This document shows, piece after piece, positions 27,670 to 36,896 of a stretch of DNA of 64,000 bases. The translations under genes and the position numbers were made by a program. Numbering within the stretch: the stretch's first letter is position 1; each line of letters starts with the position of its first letter. The notes beneath the pieces are model-generated. The model ran no database searches and was not told where the DNA came from. It worked only from the letters and a program-made list of their open reading frames with translations. The DNA is from Pseudomonas moorei (GTDB lineage Bacteria; Pseudomonadota; Gammaproteobacteria; Pseudomonadales; Pseudomonadaceae). Where the stretch lies: NCBI RefSeq assembly GCF_008801475.1, contig NZ_VZPP01000006.1:186001-250000 (forward strand). Reading direction: 5' to 3'.

Positions 27670-28164
27670 TTATGGAGTTTTGCGAATCCAGGCAGAACCG
27701 CCCGAACGCTGGATGGTCGCGGCAGTGGTCACAACAGCGTTTGCTGCGAAATCGAATGGAAAGTCCGATACGTAGCCCTCGAAAATGAACCAGGTACGCG
27801 TGGCTGGCAGCTCGAAATCATCACCGCCCGTGTTTACCGTAGGCGCGATGCCGATTCCATCGGACCAGCCCACCGCCCAAGAAACGGTCTCGATGGAATC
27901 GTCTTCAGAGAGCGCATGCAGGCGGATGTGCGAAGCGTTGCGTGAATCAGCGTTGAGGGTTAGCGAGGCCTGGCCCGGAGTACGAAGGCCGCGCAGATAG
28001 CGCCGGACCTTGTCGCTCAGGCAAGTCACCTCGATCTGGTCGGCAGGGTTGCCACCGGGATTGAATGCCGTCGCGCACTCGACTTCGAGAATTTCGAAAA
28101 TAGCAGGGTTCGCGACGGTAGGGACCAGAGCGTAAATCTGGGTGCCTTGGGTAAGAATCGACAT
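27670..28164 (-). CDS. Major tail tube protein
   Basis: 164 aa from ATG 28164, preceded by TTTGGAGAGC. The N-terminus ([14 protein letters not shown]) and the middle part ([35 protein letters not shown]) have the pattern of lambda gpV-like tail tube subunits. It is encoded between the neck genes and the tail chaperone, as in other siphophages. A longer frame starting at 28203 runs through the upstream hairpin and is not credible. Confidence 0.87.
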   Translation of the reverse strand: MSILTQGTQIYALVPTVANPAIFEILEVECATAFNPGGNPADQIEVTCLSDKVRRYLRGLRTPGQASLTLNADSRNASHIRLHALSEDDSIETVSWAVGWSDGIGIAPTVNTGGDDFELPATRTWFIFEGYVSDFPFDFAANAVVTTAATIQRSGGSAWIRKTP

Positions 28165-28187
28165 GGCGCTCTCCAAATGTCGGGCAT

Positions 28188-28209
28188 AAAAAAACCCGCA
28201 CATGGCGGG
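28188..28209 (-). terminator. Intrinsic terminator before the tail tube gene
   Basis: CCCGC/GCGGG stem (28195-28199, 28205-28209) with a 5-nt loop, followed leftward by seven T residues, then the ribosome site of the tail tube gene. Confidence 0.65.
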
Positions 28210-28227
28210 CCGGGGATTGAGGTTCAG

Positions 28228-28593
28228 CTATCTGGGTACAAGCCAGTCGATGTCGAAGCTCGACCGGTAAAGCTTCGTGGGTGTGTCCTTAGTCTCGCCG
28301 CCCCAGCGGACGACGTAGGCCTTTAGTTCGATCGCATGGGAAATTGCGTCGGCGACGGCCCTAGCTGAGGATGCAGTGGCGGCATACACGTCAACCTGCA
28401 GAGTGAATCCATCCAAGTCTGGACGCCCGGCCAGGTAATTCTCTGGGCTGCCGGTGACCAGTTGCCACACGGCATACGGCTTGGTCACTCCCTCTGGCGC
28501 TTCACCGAATGGATACAGCCGGGGTATAACGCCGAGTAGCGCCTGGATGCCCGCATCAGCGGCACATACCGCGAATATTGGTGCTGCTGGCAT
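28228..28593 (-). CDS. Tail completion/terminator protein, DUF3168 family
   Basis: 121 aa. The pattern (PRLYPFGEAPEGVTKPYAVWQLVTGSPENYLAGRPDLDGFTLQVDVYA and ARAVADAISHAIE) is that of DUF3168 proteins, which cap the tail in HK97-like phages. Start and stop abut the neighbours, with a 1-nt overlap upstream. Confidence 0.87.
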   Translation of the reverse strand: MPAAPIFAVCAADAGIQALLGVIPRLYPFGEAPEGVTKPYAVWQLVTGSPENYLAGRPDLDGFTLQVDVYAATASSARAVADAISHAIELKAYVVRWGGETKDTPTKLYRSSFDIDWLVPR

Positions 28594-29078
28594 CAGTTAC
28601 TCCCTGAAGCCTTCGCCGCACGCTTGATCGCACGATCGATGGCTTTCTCGTATTCAGTTATGAATGTGTTGGTCGCTTCGCTGATGTTGTCTGCCAGAGC
28701 TTTCCGCGCGAAGGGTTGTGCACGCATCTTTTCCGTACCGAACTCAATCAAGCGCCAGTGTGGTGTCGGCGAGTTGGCCGATGTATCACCACCTTTTTTC
28801 AGCACGGCGCCTTGCAGAACACCAACCCTGAAACCGAGATCGCCCGTTGATTTGAACAGCCGACCATTCCACCGCAATGCGACGTTGTCCGCGATAGATC
28901 GACCCGTTACAGGATCATCGATGTTCCGGGCGCCATCCTTCATTTTTTCGGCAATCAGCTGTGCGGCCTTTCGCAGAGCCGACCTGCCACCTTTGCGCTT
29001 CACGTCGTAGGTGATGGCTTCGAGTTTTCCGATCAGCGAATCCATGCCGACCAGGCTGAACTCGATGTTGTCAGCCAT
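28593..29078 (-). CDS. HK97 gp10-family neck/tail-component protein
   Basis: 161 aa. Begins with a short beta part (IEFSLVGMDSLIGKLEAI) and an amphipathic helix (GRSALRKAAQLIAEKMKDGA). The C-terminus has the family motif HWRLIEFGTEKMRAQPFARKAL. This protein joins head and tail in HK97-like phages. It overlaps the head-closure gene by 8 nt. Confidence 0.87.
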   Translation of the reverse strand: MADNIEFSLVGMDSLIGKLEAITYDVKRKGGRSALRKAAQLIAEKMKDGARNIDDPVTGRSIADNVALRWNGRLFKSTGDLGFRVGVLQGAVLKKGGDTSANSPTPHWRLIEFGTEKMRAQPFARKALADNISEATNTFITEYEKAIDRAIKRAAKASGSN

Positions 29079-29409
29079 CGTTCACTCCCTTCGCTACCAG
29101 AATGGTGAGGTATTCAAGACCGGACACCGGATCGGGCATTGGTTGCCCCTGAATGTTGTAGACGTCGCTACGGTGCAGAATGCGCATCGTCGGCAGAACG
29201 CCCGCGCGGTACCGGATCACCATTCGGCCCGATGCTTCAGACTGGCCTGCCTGCGCCGCAATCAGATCGCGAGCACTGAGCGGTTCAACCGAGGCAGGCA
29301 CGTCTTCCCAGACGGTTTCCCATCCAGGCAGCATTTCGCCCGTGCCCAGATCCTGAACCAGTCCACTTTTCTGGAACGTGATGCGATGGCGCAATGAACC
29401 GGCTCTCAC
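29071..29409 (-). CDS. Phage head closure (head-tail adaptor) protein
   Basis: 112 aa. The N-terminal motif GSLRHRITFQKSG and the later WEDVPASVEPLSARDLIAAQA are those of the head-tail joining family (SPP1 gp16/HK97 gp7 type) that closes the connector after packaging. Overlaps the upstream connector gene by 4 nt. Confidence 0.87.
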   Translation of the reverse strand: MRAGSLRHRITFQKSGLVQDLGTGEMLPGWETVWEDVPASVEPLSARDLIAAQAGQSEASGRMVIRYRAGVLPTMRILHRSDVYNIQGQPMPDPVSGLEYLTILVAKGVNDG

Positions 29410-29734
29410 GGCGTCACCACTGGGTCAGGTGGACCCGACCAGTTGCGCGAGGACCAGAGCAAAGATTCAACGGCCAACGGTACTTCCGCAGTGATTGTGC
29501 CAACCACGACCGCCTCCCTGTTCGCGTAGGAATGCCCGATCAACAGCAGCAGCGCTGCTTTGAAACTCGCCGGGAAATCTTCGACTTCAAGAAGTTTTGG
29601 GTTATCACAAAACCAGAGTGCCCAGGCCAACGCTGACTCGGCATACAGGACTATGAGGTCGTCTTCGTCCTCATAGTCCAGACGCAGGTGCTTGCGAATC
29701 AGCTCGATGGGGAGCAGATCAGCAGCGGCCACGG

Positions 29735-29738
<4 letters not shown>
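29406..29738 (-). CDS. Head-tail connector protein, gp6-like
   Basis: 110 aa, mostly helical. The pattern LIRKHLRLDYEDEDDLIVLYAESALAWALWF, followed by a second helix (FKAALLLLIGHSYANREAVV), is that of gp6-type adaptors that attach below the portal. Overlaps the upstream repeat-bearing small gene by 4 nt. Confidence 0.87.
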
Positions 29739-29986
<248 letters not shown>

Positions 29987-30021
29987 GGCGCAATCGGGGC
30001 AGTTACCTGCCCCGGCCTCGG

Positions 30022-31185
30022 TTACGGTGCGGTGGCGAAAGGACCGGTGATGATCGCGGTTGGCCGGTAGTGAGCCAGGGCCAAGCGCTCTTCACAGAGA
30101 ATGGTCAGCATGTTCTTGACGAAGTTGTCACGGTCTTCGCGGCTGACCTCTACAGTTGCGTCCATGCGATCCCAGACTTGAGAAGCCAGGTCGAAGCCGC
30201 CGACAGTGAAGGTGCCCAATGCCTGGGCCTTGGTCGCTACGACCGGCAAGCCCCACATGACCTTCGCGGCAAATGCGGCGGGGCCACCAAAGATGTAACG
30301 ACCATCGGCATCTTTCAGCAGCGCGATCGCGTGCCAGTCGCGAGGGTTGAGGATGATGCCGGAGGCTTCAAACTCGGACTCGCTGGTCTGGAAAATAGCG
30401 TGAGCGATCTTGTCTGCACGAGTGTCGCCGGTGACGTTGAGAGTTGCGTCGTACGCGGTGGCGACCTTGTTCAGCCCGATGAGGTTATCGCCGGTACCGT
30501 CGCCGTTCAGCAACTGACCTTCTTCAACCAGCGCCAGACCGAACAGAAGACGGTTGTTCACGTAGGACTCGAGCATCGGCGCATCATCCATGACCTGGCG
30601 AGAAGCCTGGATCCAGTGGGCAATGGTTTTGACGTTCGCCGTTTCCTTGGTGAAGGTCAGGTTGGATTCGGGCTTGAGCGTGCCTTCTGCAACCGGCGCA
30701 GCGCTGTTGGTGAAAATGTTCTCGCGAACGTATTCAAGCGAGTTCGAGCTGATTCGGCCTTGGGCCAACAGGTCACGGATGGTCAGGCGACGCAGCCCAG
30801 GCATCAGAATACCTGCGTTGCGTTGTGGCTCGATCAGGGCGCCGGCGGAACCGGTGCCACTGCCCAGTTGCTTGTTGAAGCTTTTGACGTCGACTTTGCC
30901 AGACGACTTGCCGTCCCACGACTTCTGCAGGTCCAGCGCGGTCTGCTCGGCGAAGGACTTTTTCGCTTCGGGATTATCCAGGTTACCGCTTGCCAGTTTT
31001 TGCTCGAGGTCGAACAGCCGAGTGCCGGACTTGGTCAACTCTTCCTGAACGTTCTGGAGATCGGTTTGCAGCTTTTTGCTGATCGCGCCGGTTTCGGTGA
31101 TTTCTTTCTTTTGCGCATCGAACAGTTGGGTCATGTTCGTTTGCGCGTCTTCGATTGCCTTTTGGATCTGGGCCAATTCGGACAT
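30022..31185 (-). CDS. HK97-fold major capsid protein
   Basis: 387 aa. Residues 1-100 are a charged coiled-coil delta domain (IQKAIEDAQTNMTQLFDAQKKEI and NVQEELTKSGTRLFDLEQKL) expected to act as scaffold and be cut off by the prohead protease. The rest has capsid signatures: LRRLTIRDLLAQGRI, HWIQASRQVMDDAPMLESYVNNRL, LLNGDGTGDNLIGL and GFDLASQVWDRMDATVEVSREDRDNFVKNMLTILCEERLALAHYRP. The order portal-protease-capsid matches HK97. Confidence 0.95.
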   Translation of the reverse strand: MSELAQIQKAIEDAQTNMTQLFDAQKKEITETGAISKKLQTDLQNVQEELTKSGTRLFDLEQKLASGNLDNPEAKKSFAEQTALDLQKSWDGKSSGKVDVKSFNKQLGSGTGSAGALIEPQRNAGILMPGLRRLTIRDLLAQGRISSNSLEYVRENIFTNSAAPVAEGTLKPESNLTFTKETANVKTIAHWIQASRQVMDDAPMLESYVNNRLLFGLALVEEGQLLNGDGTGDNLIGLNKVATAYDATLNVTGDTRADKIAHAIFQTSESEFEASGIILNPRDWHAIALLKDADGRYIFGGPAAFAAKVMWGLPVVATKAQALGTFTVGGFDLASQVWDRMDATVEVSREDRDNFVKNMLTILCEERLALAHYRPTAIITGPFATAP

Positions 31186-31188
31186 GGT

Positions 31189-31851
31189 TCAGTTTCCTAC
31201 AGTTGGGAAGGTTTTGAGGCGATTGAGAATCGCGGTGATTTCGCCACCTTCGGAATCGCTCCGAACTGCGGACTTGATCCGGGCGATGAAGCCCAGGGCT
31301 TGCGACTTTGAAAGGCCAGCCGAATCCCTCAGCCAGTGCTCTACGTCGCGAATAGTGGTGATCGACTCCAGGCTCTTCATGGACTCGACGGTCGCCTGCT
31401 CATTGGCAGGGAAGGTGCAGATGCTGATCTCACGAAGGGCCTGCACATTTTTGAACGCTCGCCCGGTGCCGATCAGGTCGAAGTCGTTTTTAAGGGCGGT
31501 GAATCCGACGGACATGCCTTCGACTGTCTTGTGCTCCATGGCGGCGCGCAGATCGGTGGATACCGATAGCCCTGGGGTCAACTCACCGCGTGTGAGCAAA
31601 CCTTTGCTGTCCTCTTCGAGCGACAGCCACTTGCCCACCGGCAACTCCCAGGTGCGATGGTTGAAAAACATTCCAACCTGACGGCTCTGGCTGGAGAGCG
31701 CTTTTTTGAATGCGCCAGGCATGATGATGTCGCCATCACTGTCGACCACGCCGAAGACGCTCGCGTAGCCCTCGAACGTCCCGTTTTTTCCAGACGAATC
31801 GAACTTGATCTCGACCTGATCAAAGGCCAAGGTCTTTTTAATATTGGACAT
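31189..31851 (-). CDS. HK97-family prohead protease
   Basis: 220 aa. FEGYASVFGVVDSDGDIIMPGAF is the family start. The catalytic His is in MFFNHRTWELPVGKW and the Ser in VEGMSVGF. Together with a downstream acidic residue they form the maturation protease that removes the capsid delta domain. Its gene ends 3 nt before the capsid start. Confidence 0.94.
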   Translation of the reverse strand: MSNIKKTLAFDQVEIKFDSSGKNGTFEGYASVFGVVDSDGDIIMPGAFKKALSSQSRQVGMFFNHRTWELPVGKWLSLEEDSKGLLTRGELTPGLSVSTDLRAAMEHKTVEGMSVGFTALKNDFDLIGTGRAFKNVQALREISICTFPANEQATVESMKSLESITTIRDVEHWLRDSAGLSKSQALGFIARIKSAVRSDSEGGEITAILNRLKTFPTVGN

Positions 31852-31865
31852 TGGGTAGCTCCAGA

Positions 31866-31893
31866 AAAACTAAACCCCGCTTGGGACGGGGTT
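31866..31893 (-). terminator. Terminator-like hairpin overlapping the portal stop
   Basis: AACCCCG/CGGGGTT stem (31873-31879, 31887-31893) followed leftward by TAGTTTTTC. It precedes the protease ribosome site. Confidence 0.55.
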
Positions 31894-33141
31894 CGTTTGG
31901 CCGAGTTGTGTGAGCGGGACGTTCTGTGATTGCCGAGTGGCTACATCACCACCGTCAACCGGTGGCCTGTTGTTCACACGGCGCCCTTCATTGATTGTGA
32001 GCAGGCCGGTGTCGACCAGGGTTTTCATATAATTTGCTCGCGCCGTGGAATCCCCGCTCAAAAGCCCGTCGCGATTATGCTCGGCGTGGATACGACCCAG
32101 ATCGGCAGGCTTGACCAGCCAGCGCAGGATGCAGCCTTCCCAGATTTCGAGATACGCATCCAGGCTGTACTGAAGAAAGCCAAGGTTCTGCTGTTCGATT
32201 CCCGACCCCCAACTGGTGGACTTCTCAACGTCGCCCACCAGGTGCGGTGGCACACCAAAGAATCTCGCAAGCTCGCTGACTTGAAATTTCCTCGCAGCCA
32301 TTGTTTCAGCGTCTTGCGGACTGACACCGATGGCTTGCGTCGTGAAACCACCTTCCAGAATCCACAATCGCTTCTTGACTGGACCGCCGGAGATCTCCTT
32401 GAAGTTTTCCTCAACCTGGGCTCGCTGGTCTTTGTTGAGCACCTTCCCTTCACCGGTCATCAACAACTGCGGGGACTTCGCGCCATTGGCGTAGAAGTCG
32501 CGCTGTTGATCCTCCATCGCCACAGCCACGCCGGCCGTCTTCGCCGCGAAGGCGATCGGCGATAACCCTACGAGCCCGTTGAAGCCGAATCCCTTGAGGT
32601 GAAAGATTTCACTCTGCTTGAAATCGGCGTACGCATTGTCCCGACGGTACCGGTAGACAACCCGCTTCCCCTCAAGCCGAACATCCATGTTGACCGACAT
32701 AAGGGGAACAAGGCTGATCACGTCGCCGACGCTGTTGCGCTCGATCAAGGCGTAAGCGTTACCGTAGTAGCAAAGCTGCATGGTCATCGAAACGCGGAAG
32801 TCGAACGCCGTCATGAATTGGTTGGGGCTGTATCGCAGAAGGCGCGCTAACGGATTGTCCAGGCCAACCTTCTTGCGGTCATCCCCCTTGGTCTCAAATA
32901 CGTCCAAGGGCATGCAGGCCGTAACACTCGAGATCAAGCGTACGCAGGCGAAAACCGTGGATATCTGCAACGAGCGCTCGTCATTGACGACTGAGTCACC
33001 CACCACTCCGGATGCCGACACAGGCCCGGTCTGCGAACCCTTCTCCGGAGTGACGAGCCGGCCGCCGACGAAAAAGCTCACCATGCGCGCCCAGAATGGG
33101 CTGCGGGTGCGCAGGTCAATGCTGTAGTCGGTGTCTGCCAT
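31870..33141 (-). CDS. HK97-family portal protein
   Basis: 423 aa. The sequence has the portal core: LQISTVFACVRLISSVTACMPLDVFE, YSPNQFMTAFDFRVSMTMQLCYYGNAYALIERN, RDFYANGAKSPQLLM, and SELARFFGVPPHLVGDVEKSTSWGSGIEQQNLGFLQYSLDAYLEIWE. It forms the dodecameric DNA channel. A terminator-like hairpin overlaps its last codons. Start overlaps the terminase stop by 1 nt. Confidence 0.94.
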   Translation of the reverse strand: MADTDYSIDLRTRSPFWARMVSFFVGGRLVTPEKGSQTGPVSASGVVGDSVVNDERSLQISTVFACVRLISSVTACMPLDVFETKGDDRKKVGLDNPLARLLRYSPNQFMTAFDFRVSMTMQLCYYGNAYALIERNSVGDVISLVPLMSVNMDVRLEGKRVVYRYRRDNAYADFKQSEIFHLKGFGFNGLVGLSPIAFAAKTAGVAVAMEDQQRDFYANGAKSPQLLMTGEGKVLNKDQRAQVEENFKEISGGPVKKRLWILEGGFTTQAIGVSPQDAETMAARKFQVSELARFFGVPPHLVGDVEKSTSWGSGIEQQNLGFLQYSLDAYLEIWEGCILRWLVKPADLGRIHAEHNRDGLLSGDSTARANYMKTLVDTGLLTINEGRRVNNRPPVDGGDVATRQSQNVPLTQLGQTNPVPSGV

Positions 33142-34862
33142 TACATGCTCATCGGTCTGGAGAGGAAGTCGTCGACAGAGCCCTGGACATCCGCATTCGC
33201 GAGTATCCGGCCTATCGTCATGATCAGCGCCACCGCGCCATCTATCTTGTTGTCATCGCCCTGCTTGATCGGGCGGACAACGTCATCGTTACCCGGCAGA
33301 TGTTTGCCAATCACGTTACCGATGCACCAGGTCATGATCGGGTTACCATCATGATGAAACCGGCCCGCGGTGATGGCCGCCTCCAATTCCTTCATGGGGT
33401 CCGACATGTTGGTGTAGTTCTGCGTGATGGTGATCGGGTTGAATCCCTCGTCGTCGAGGTCATGACTCAGGCCCGTCGCACCATGTGGGTCAATCGGAGA
33501 CTCACGCAACGGCGCGTGGTGATTGGCTTCCTTTGTGTCCTCGAGGATCTCGCGATAATCAATCTCGGCGCCGTCAGTGACTTCCAAATGCCCGGAGTTG
33601 ATCCATGCCTGAAATCGCTCCGACATGCGTTTGTTGTCACTGTTGTAAACGGTGTCGTACGGAACCCAGAACTTGGGGCCGACACTGTAGTAGTGGGTCT
33701 TGCCGTCGGTGATTCTCCAAAACAACCGGGCTCTTGAGTTCATATCGAGCTTTCGCGCCAGGTCGAAACCGGCGTTCCACTCTTGGCCTTCGAACTGCTC
33801 CAGGGTCAGGGTGGTGTCTTCGCAGGATTTCCAGTCTTCCATGTTGAAGAAGCCGGCCTTCGCGCTTACCCACAGGTTCAGGTGCTTCGTTTTGAAAGTG
33901 TTGGTGAACCGCGCCGAGCGAATCGCCCTAGCCTGCTGGCTCTCCAGATACTCCTGGAACACCGAAACACCGTGGTTCGGGTTGGCCTTGGCCAGCATTT
34001 TCGGATCGGTCCAGTCGTCGCCCTCGTCGAGCGTCCAGATCCAACCGAACAGCTCGTCGTCCGGTACGGTACCTTCGAGCATCTCGACTACTTGCCGACG
34101 TTTGTCGTAGCACGGCCCCTCGATGTCCGCCCCGGCGGTAGTGATAATGAACATCAGCGGCTGCCGCCGGGCGCCCATGCCGGTAAGCATGGTGTCGTAC
34201 TGGGCTGACGTTGGGTGCTCATGGTATTCGTCGACGATGGCGCAGCTGGGCGAAGCGCCGTCGCCCGGGTTGCCAATCAACGGTTCGAACCGGCTGAAGT
34301 CGGACGGGATGTTCATGTTCGAGGCGTTGACCTCGATGCCAGCAGCCTGCATCAGCATCGGCGACTTGCTCACCATCAGTTTCGCTGGACGGAAGACTTC
34401 CCACGCCTGCTTCTCAGTGGTCGCGCCAGAGTAGACTTCGGCGCCGAACTCGCCGTCGGCTACGAACATGCTGATGCCCACGCCGCCGGCCACCACGGAC
34501 TTACCGTTCTTGCGCGGCACTTCCCAATAACTTTCGCGGAAACGGCGGTGCCCGCCTTTCTTCTTGACCCAACCAAATGTGACGGCCAGGCCGAAGAGCT
34601 GCCACGGCTCCAGGCTGATCAGCTGTCGCTTGAATGCCCATTCGCCCTTGGTGTGCGGCAGGAGCTGGATCAGCTTCAGCTTCTTCTCGGCCTTGGCCGG
34701 ATCAAATTTGTAGCGATACCCACGTTTGCGGCTGGCTGCCAGGTCATCGAAGTGACGCTGCACCGCTTGGTGAATGTAACGGCAGGCCGGGACCTTTCCA
34801 CGGAGCAATGACCGCCCCCACGCCATAGCCTTATCGACGTTGGGGTGGGCAGATTTGGTCAT
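33141..34862 (-). CDS. Terminase large subunit
   Basis: 573 aa. The ATPase domain carries a Walker A in EVPRKNGKS (116-122) and a Walker B in [10 protein letters not shown] (207-212), followed by a coupling motif (LMFIITTAG). The C-terminal nuclease domain begins around [17 protein letters not shown] with a conserved Asp, and a later Asp-containing segment occurs near the C-terminus ([14 protein letters not shown]). It drives DNA into the prohead and cuts concatemers. HK97-like cos-type terminases have this form. Confidence 0.94.
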   Translation of the reverse strand: MTKSAHPNVDKAMAWGRSLLRGKVPACRYIHQAVQRHFDDLAASRKRGYRYKFDPAKAEKKLKLIQLLPHTKGEWAFKRQLISLEPWQLFGLAVTFGWVKKKGGHRRFRESYWEVPRKNGKSVVAGGVGISMFVADGEFGAEVYSGATTEKQAWEVFRPAKLMVSKSPMLMQAAGIEVNASNMNIPSDFSRFEPLIGNPGDGASPSCAIVDEYHEHPTSAQYDTMLTGMGARRQPLMFIITTAGADIEGPCYDKRRQVVEMLEGTVPDDELFGWIWTLDEGDDWTDPKMLAKANPNHGVSVFQEYLESQQARAIRSARFTNTFKTKHLNLWVSAKAGFFNMEDWKSCEDTTLTLEQFEGQEWNAGFDLARKLDMNSRARLFWRITDGKTHYYSVGPKFWVPYDTVYNSDNKRMSERFQAWINSGHLEVTDGAEIDYREILEDTKEANHHAPLRESPIDPHGATGLSHDLDDEGFNPITITQNYTNMSDPMKELEAAITAGRFHHDGNPIMTWCIGNVIGKHLPGNDDVVRPIKQGDDNKIDGAVALIMTIGRILANADVQGSVDDFLSRPMSM

Positions 34863-35347
34863 CAGCTACTCAGTAGTTTTGCGAATTCGTTGGTTTCTTT
34901 CTCCTTGTTGCCGCCGATCAAGCGCGTTCGGCTTGCCGGATCAAGGCCGAGCATCGACCCGAAGGTCACCATTTGGCGCATCGTTTCGTTGGCAGCGGTC
35001 AGCGCAGGATTCTTCATGGGACCGCCGGTGGCTCCGGTGACCACGATGCCGTGTGCTTTGATCGACTCCTGTGCATACCGCCAGTTGTCATAGGCACAAC
35101 AGAAGGCTTCAACGTTGTGCAGGTCCGTAATCGCCACGACGTTTTCGCGCAGCAGCTCCGGAACAATCATGTTCCACATGGTGGCGGCCCGCGGGCTGAA
35201 CCACTCCGGCGGGTCGATCTGGGTGATCTTGGAAAACTGGGGCTCGGCCTTATTCAGGGCGCGCTTGCCAGGATTTCCGGCCAGTGCTTTTTTGGCCGTC
35301 GGCTTGGGTTTGCGACCACGGCCGGCGACCGTGGCGGTGCCTCCCAT
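34862..35347 (-). CDS. Terminase small subunit, P27 family
   Basis: 161 aa. The basic N-terminus ([23 protein letters not shown]), the segment [25 protein letters not shown] and the helical core are typical of P27 small terminases that recognise the packaging site. The stop overlaps the large-subunit start by 1 nt. Confidence 0.92.
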   Translation of the reverse strand: MGGTATVAGRGRKPKPTAKKALAGNPGKRALNKAEPQFSKITQIDPPEWFSPRAATMWNMIVPELLRENVVAITDLHNVEAFCCAYDNWRYAQESIKAHGIVVTGATGGPMKNPALTAANETMRQMVTFGSMLGLDPASRTRLIGGNKEKETNEFAKLLSS

Positions 35348-35506
35348 CGCGCAACTCCTGGATTTTTAATTTCGCGGGTGTGAAAAAACGATTGAGGGCG
35401 CGGTCTAGAAGCGAAAAGGCCCAGACTTTCGACCCTCCCCCTCCCCGTGAGCGCGAATCGCTCTCATTTGATCGAGTTTCACTGTTTTTTTGGGGCTTTT
35501 CTGCTT
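35348..35506. other. Gap between small terminase and HNH genes, candidate cos region
   Basis: 159 bp without an ORF, with a C-rich tract (about 35431-35447) and a short GC-rich palindrome-like stretch. In HK97-type phages the cos site lies here, between the HNH endonuclease and small terminase genes. Exact ends cannot be read from sequence alone. Confidence 0.4.
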
Positions 35507-35881
35507 TCAACGCCTCGCATTGCCGAATCCGCCGTCCTCAGCGGCCGTCTTGGCCGAGTGGCACGGTGCGCAGAGGCTCTGCCAGTTGGTCTTGTCCCAG
35601 AACAGGGCCATGTCGTTCTTGTGCGGGATGATGTGGTCGACATCGGTGGCCACAACCACCAAGCCCCGCGCCGAGCAATGAAGGCAGAGCGGGTGTTTCG
35701 CGAGGAAACCGGCCCGCGCCTGCTGCCACTTGTAGTTGTAGTGACGTTTGGTGCTGCTCTCCCGAGGCTTGGCTCGCGCCGCGCTCTTCAGTAGGTGAGC
35801 GTGCTCATCACAGTAGCGAGGGTTGCGGGTGAGAGTGTTGCAGCCCTGGGCGTTGCACGGCTTCTGTGGCCTCAGCGGCAT
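35507..35881 (-). CDS. HNH endonuclease (packaging-associated)
   Basis: 124 aa. Cys pairs occur in CNAQGCN and CLHCSA. The HNH core is TDVDHIIPHKNDMALFWDKTNWQSLCAPCHSAKT. In HK97-like phages such HNH proteins associate with terminase and assist cos cleavage. Its position next to the small terminase gene supports that role. Confidence 0.9.
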   Translation of the reverse strand: MPLRPQKPCNAQGCNTLTRNPRYCDEHAHLLKSAARAKPRESSTKRHYNYKWQQARAGFLAKHPLCLHCSARGLVVVATDVDHIIPHKNDMALFWDKTNWQSLCAPCHSAKTAAEDGGFGNARR

Positions 35882-36084
35882 GGCGTGCCATCCATGTAGG
35901 TAAGCGGCTGGGCATCTGAGTCTTCAGGCTCGTCCTCGGCCATCGCCTGGATCAGCAGGCTCTGTTGCTCTGCCATCCGTTCGAGTATAGCTGTCTGCTT
36001 CTTCTGCTCGCTCAGTATCTCGGCGAGATAGGAGATCGCTTGCCCGCTCATACGCAATTGCACTCCACTTCTTAATCCATTCAC
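35872..36084 (-). CDS. Small coiled-coil protein of unknown function
   Basis: 70 aa if the first ATG is used. A shorter form from ATG 36051 begins MSGQAISYLAEIL and has a GTGGAG upstream, so the start is unsettled. One amphipathic helix (EILSEQKKQTAILERMAEQQSLLIQAMAEDE) is visible. It overlaps the HNH gene by 10 nt and lies among lysis genes. No family recognised. Confidence 0.6.
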   Translation of the reverse strand: MNGLRSGVQLRMSGQAISYLAEILSEQKKQTAILERMAEQQSLLIQAMAEDEPEDSDAQPLTYMDGTPCR

Positions 36085-36120
36085 GCCGGGCCGCGCATCC
36101 AGTGCACGCCATCACCAGCG

Positions 36121-36315
36121 CTACTTGGCCAGCTTCGGCTGCAGCACGACCCGGGCAATCATCACCAAGAGGCCGAGCACGCCATAGGCAATCGGGGGCA
36201 ACACTGCCTGAAGCGATGGCATTAGTTGCTCAGTCACGCCAAGGGCAGCGACAGCACCACCCGCCTGAACGCTGGTCATGCTCAGCGCTTGCTTCCAGTT
36301 GTCGATCAGTTGCAT
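36121..36315 (-). CDS. Small membrane protein of the lysis cassette (holin-like)
   Basis: 64 aa with GGAGTGACCCC before ATG. Two hydrophobic segments (VQAGGAVAALGVTEQLMPSL and LPPIAYGVLGLLVMIARVVL) and a positively charged C-terminus. Adjacent to the lambda-type holin gene. It is probably a holin partner or antiholin. Confidence 0.65.
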   Translation of the reverse strand: MQLIDNWKQALSMTSVQAGGAVAALGVTEQLMPSLQAVLPPIAYGVLGLLVMIARVVLQPKLAK

Positions 36316-36319
36316 GGGG

Positions 36320-36649
36320 TCACTCCTGCCGCTTGGGCAATTTGAAGTCAGTAAATCGGTCGGCCAGGTCCGCCACCTTCTTCACTCCCAATGTGCCGAT
36401 GACGGCGCCGAGAGCAGCCGCCAAACTTGATGGGAGGTTGAAGTACTCGAGCAGCGGAAACGCCCCGGCCGTGATCGCGCCGCACAGGCAGGATTCCAAC
36501 AGGGCCTGTCGCCTCCCTCCACCGCCATAAATGACGCGGAGGAAGGCAATCCAGCACGACAGCGCTGCGGCGTAGAACATCGGGGCATGCTGGCTAAGCC
36601 AGGCCATGACGAAGAGCCAGGTGTCTGGTTTGTCGGGCATATGTGGCAT
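36320..36649 (-). CDS. Phage holin, lambda S-like family
   Basis: 109 aa starting at ATG 36649, behind GGGAGGACGCTGG. Three hydrophobic helices (FVMAWLSQHAPMFYAAALSCWIAFLRVIY, LCGAITAGAFPLLEYF, SLAAALGAVIGTLGV) and a charged C-terminus fit the class I lambda holin family. It forms the membrane lesions that free the endolysin. Confidence 0.83.
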   Translation of the reverse strand: MPHMPDKPDTWLFVMAWLSQHAPMFYAAALSCWIAFLRVIYGGGGRRQALLESCLCGAITAGAFPLLEYFNLPSSLAAALGAVIGTLGVKKVADLADRFTDFKLPKRQE

Positions 36650-36735
36650 CCAGCGTCCTCCCTTGTGGGGAGCGAGATAGGTCGGCCCCAAAAGCACTCC
36701 CAGCTCGGAGCAATGGGTGTGATGGAGCCGAAAAC

Positions 36736-36764
36736 GAAAAAGCCCCGGCAAAGTGCCGAGGCTT
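36736..36764 (-). terminator. Terminator-like hairpin upstream of the holin gene
   Basis: AGCCCCGGC pairs with GCCGAGGCT with one mismatch (36741-36749, 36755-36763), with a T run leftward. Second of two hairpins after the DUF2971 gene. Confidence 0.6.
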
Positions 36765-36781
36765 GGAGAACTGCGAAAAGC

Positions 36782-36809
36782 AAAAAGCCCGACTCAAGAT
36801 CGGGCTTTG
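36782..36809 (-). terminator. Intrinsic terminator after the DUF2971 gene
   Basis: AAAGCCCGA/TCGGGCTTT, a 9-bp perfect stem (36784-36792, 36800-36808) with a 7-nt loop. It lies 88 nt after the DUF2971 stop and should isolate that gene from the lysis cassette. Confidence 0.7.
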
Positions 36810-36896
36810 CTCGCGGAAAAACCGCAAAGTAACTGAAATCTATAGTTCGCCCCCGGGGCTGTCAAGCCCCCAATCTTCAGCACACAAAGTAAAAGC

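Noticed and set aside
30070..31311. 413-codon open frame on the plus strand across the capsid and protease genes
   Set aside because: Shadow of the HK97 capsid and protease genes, which have clear family signatures.
33096..33737. 213-codon plus-strand frame across the terminase gene
   Set aside because: Shadow of the large terminase.
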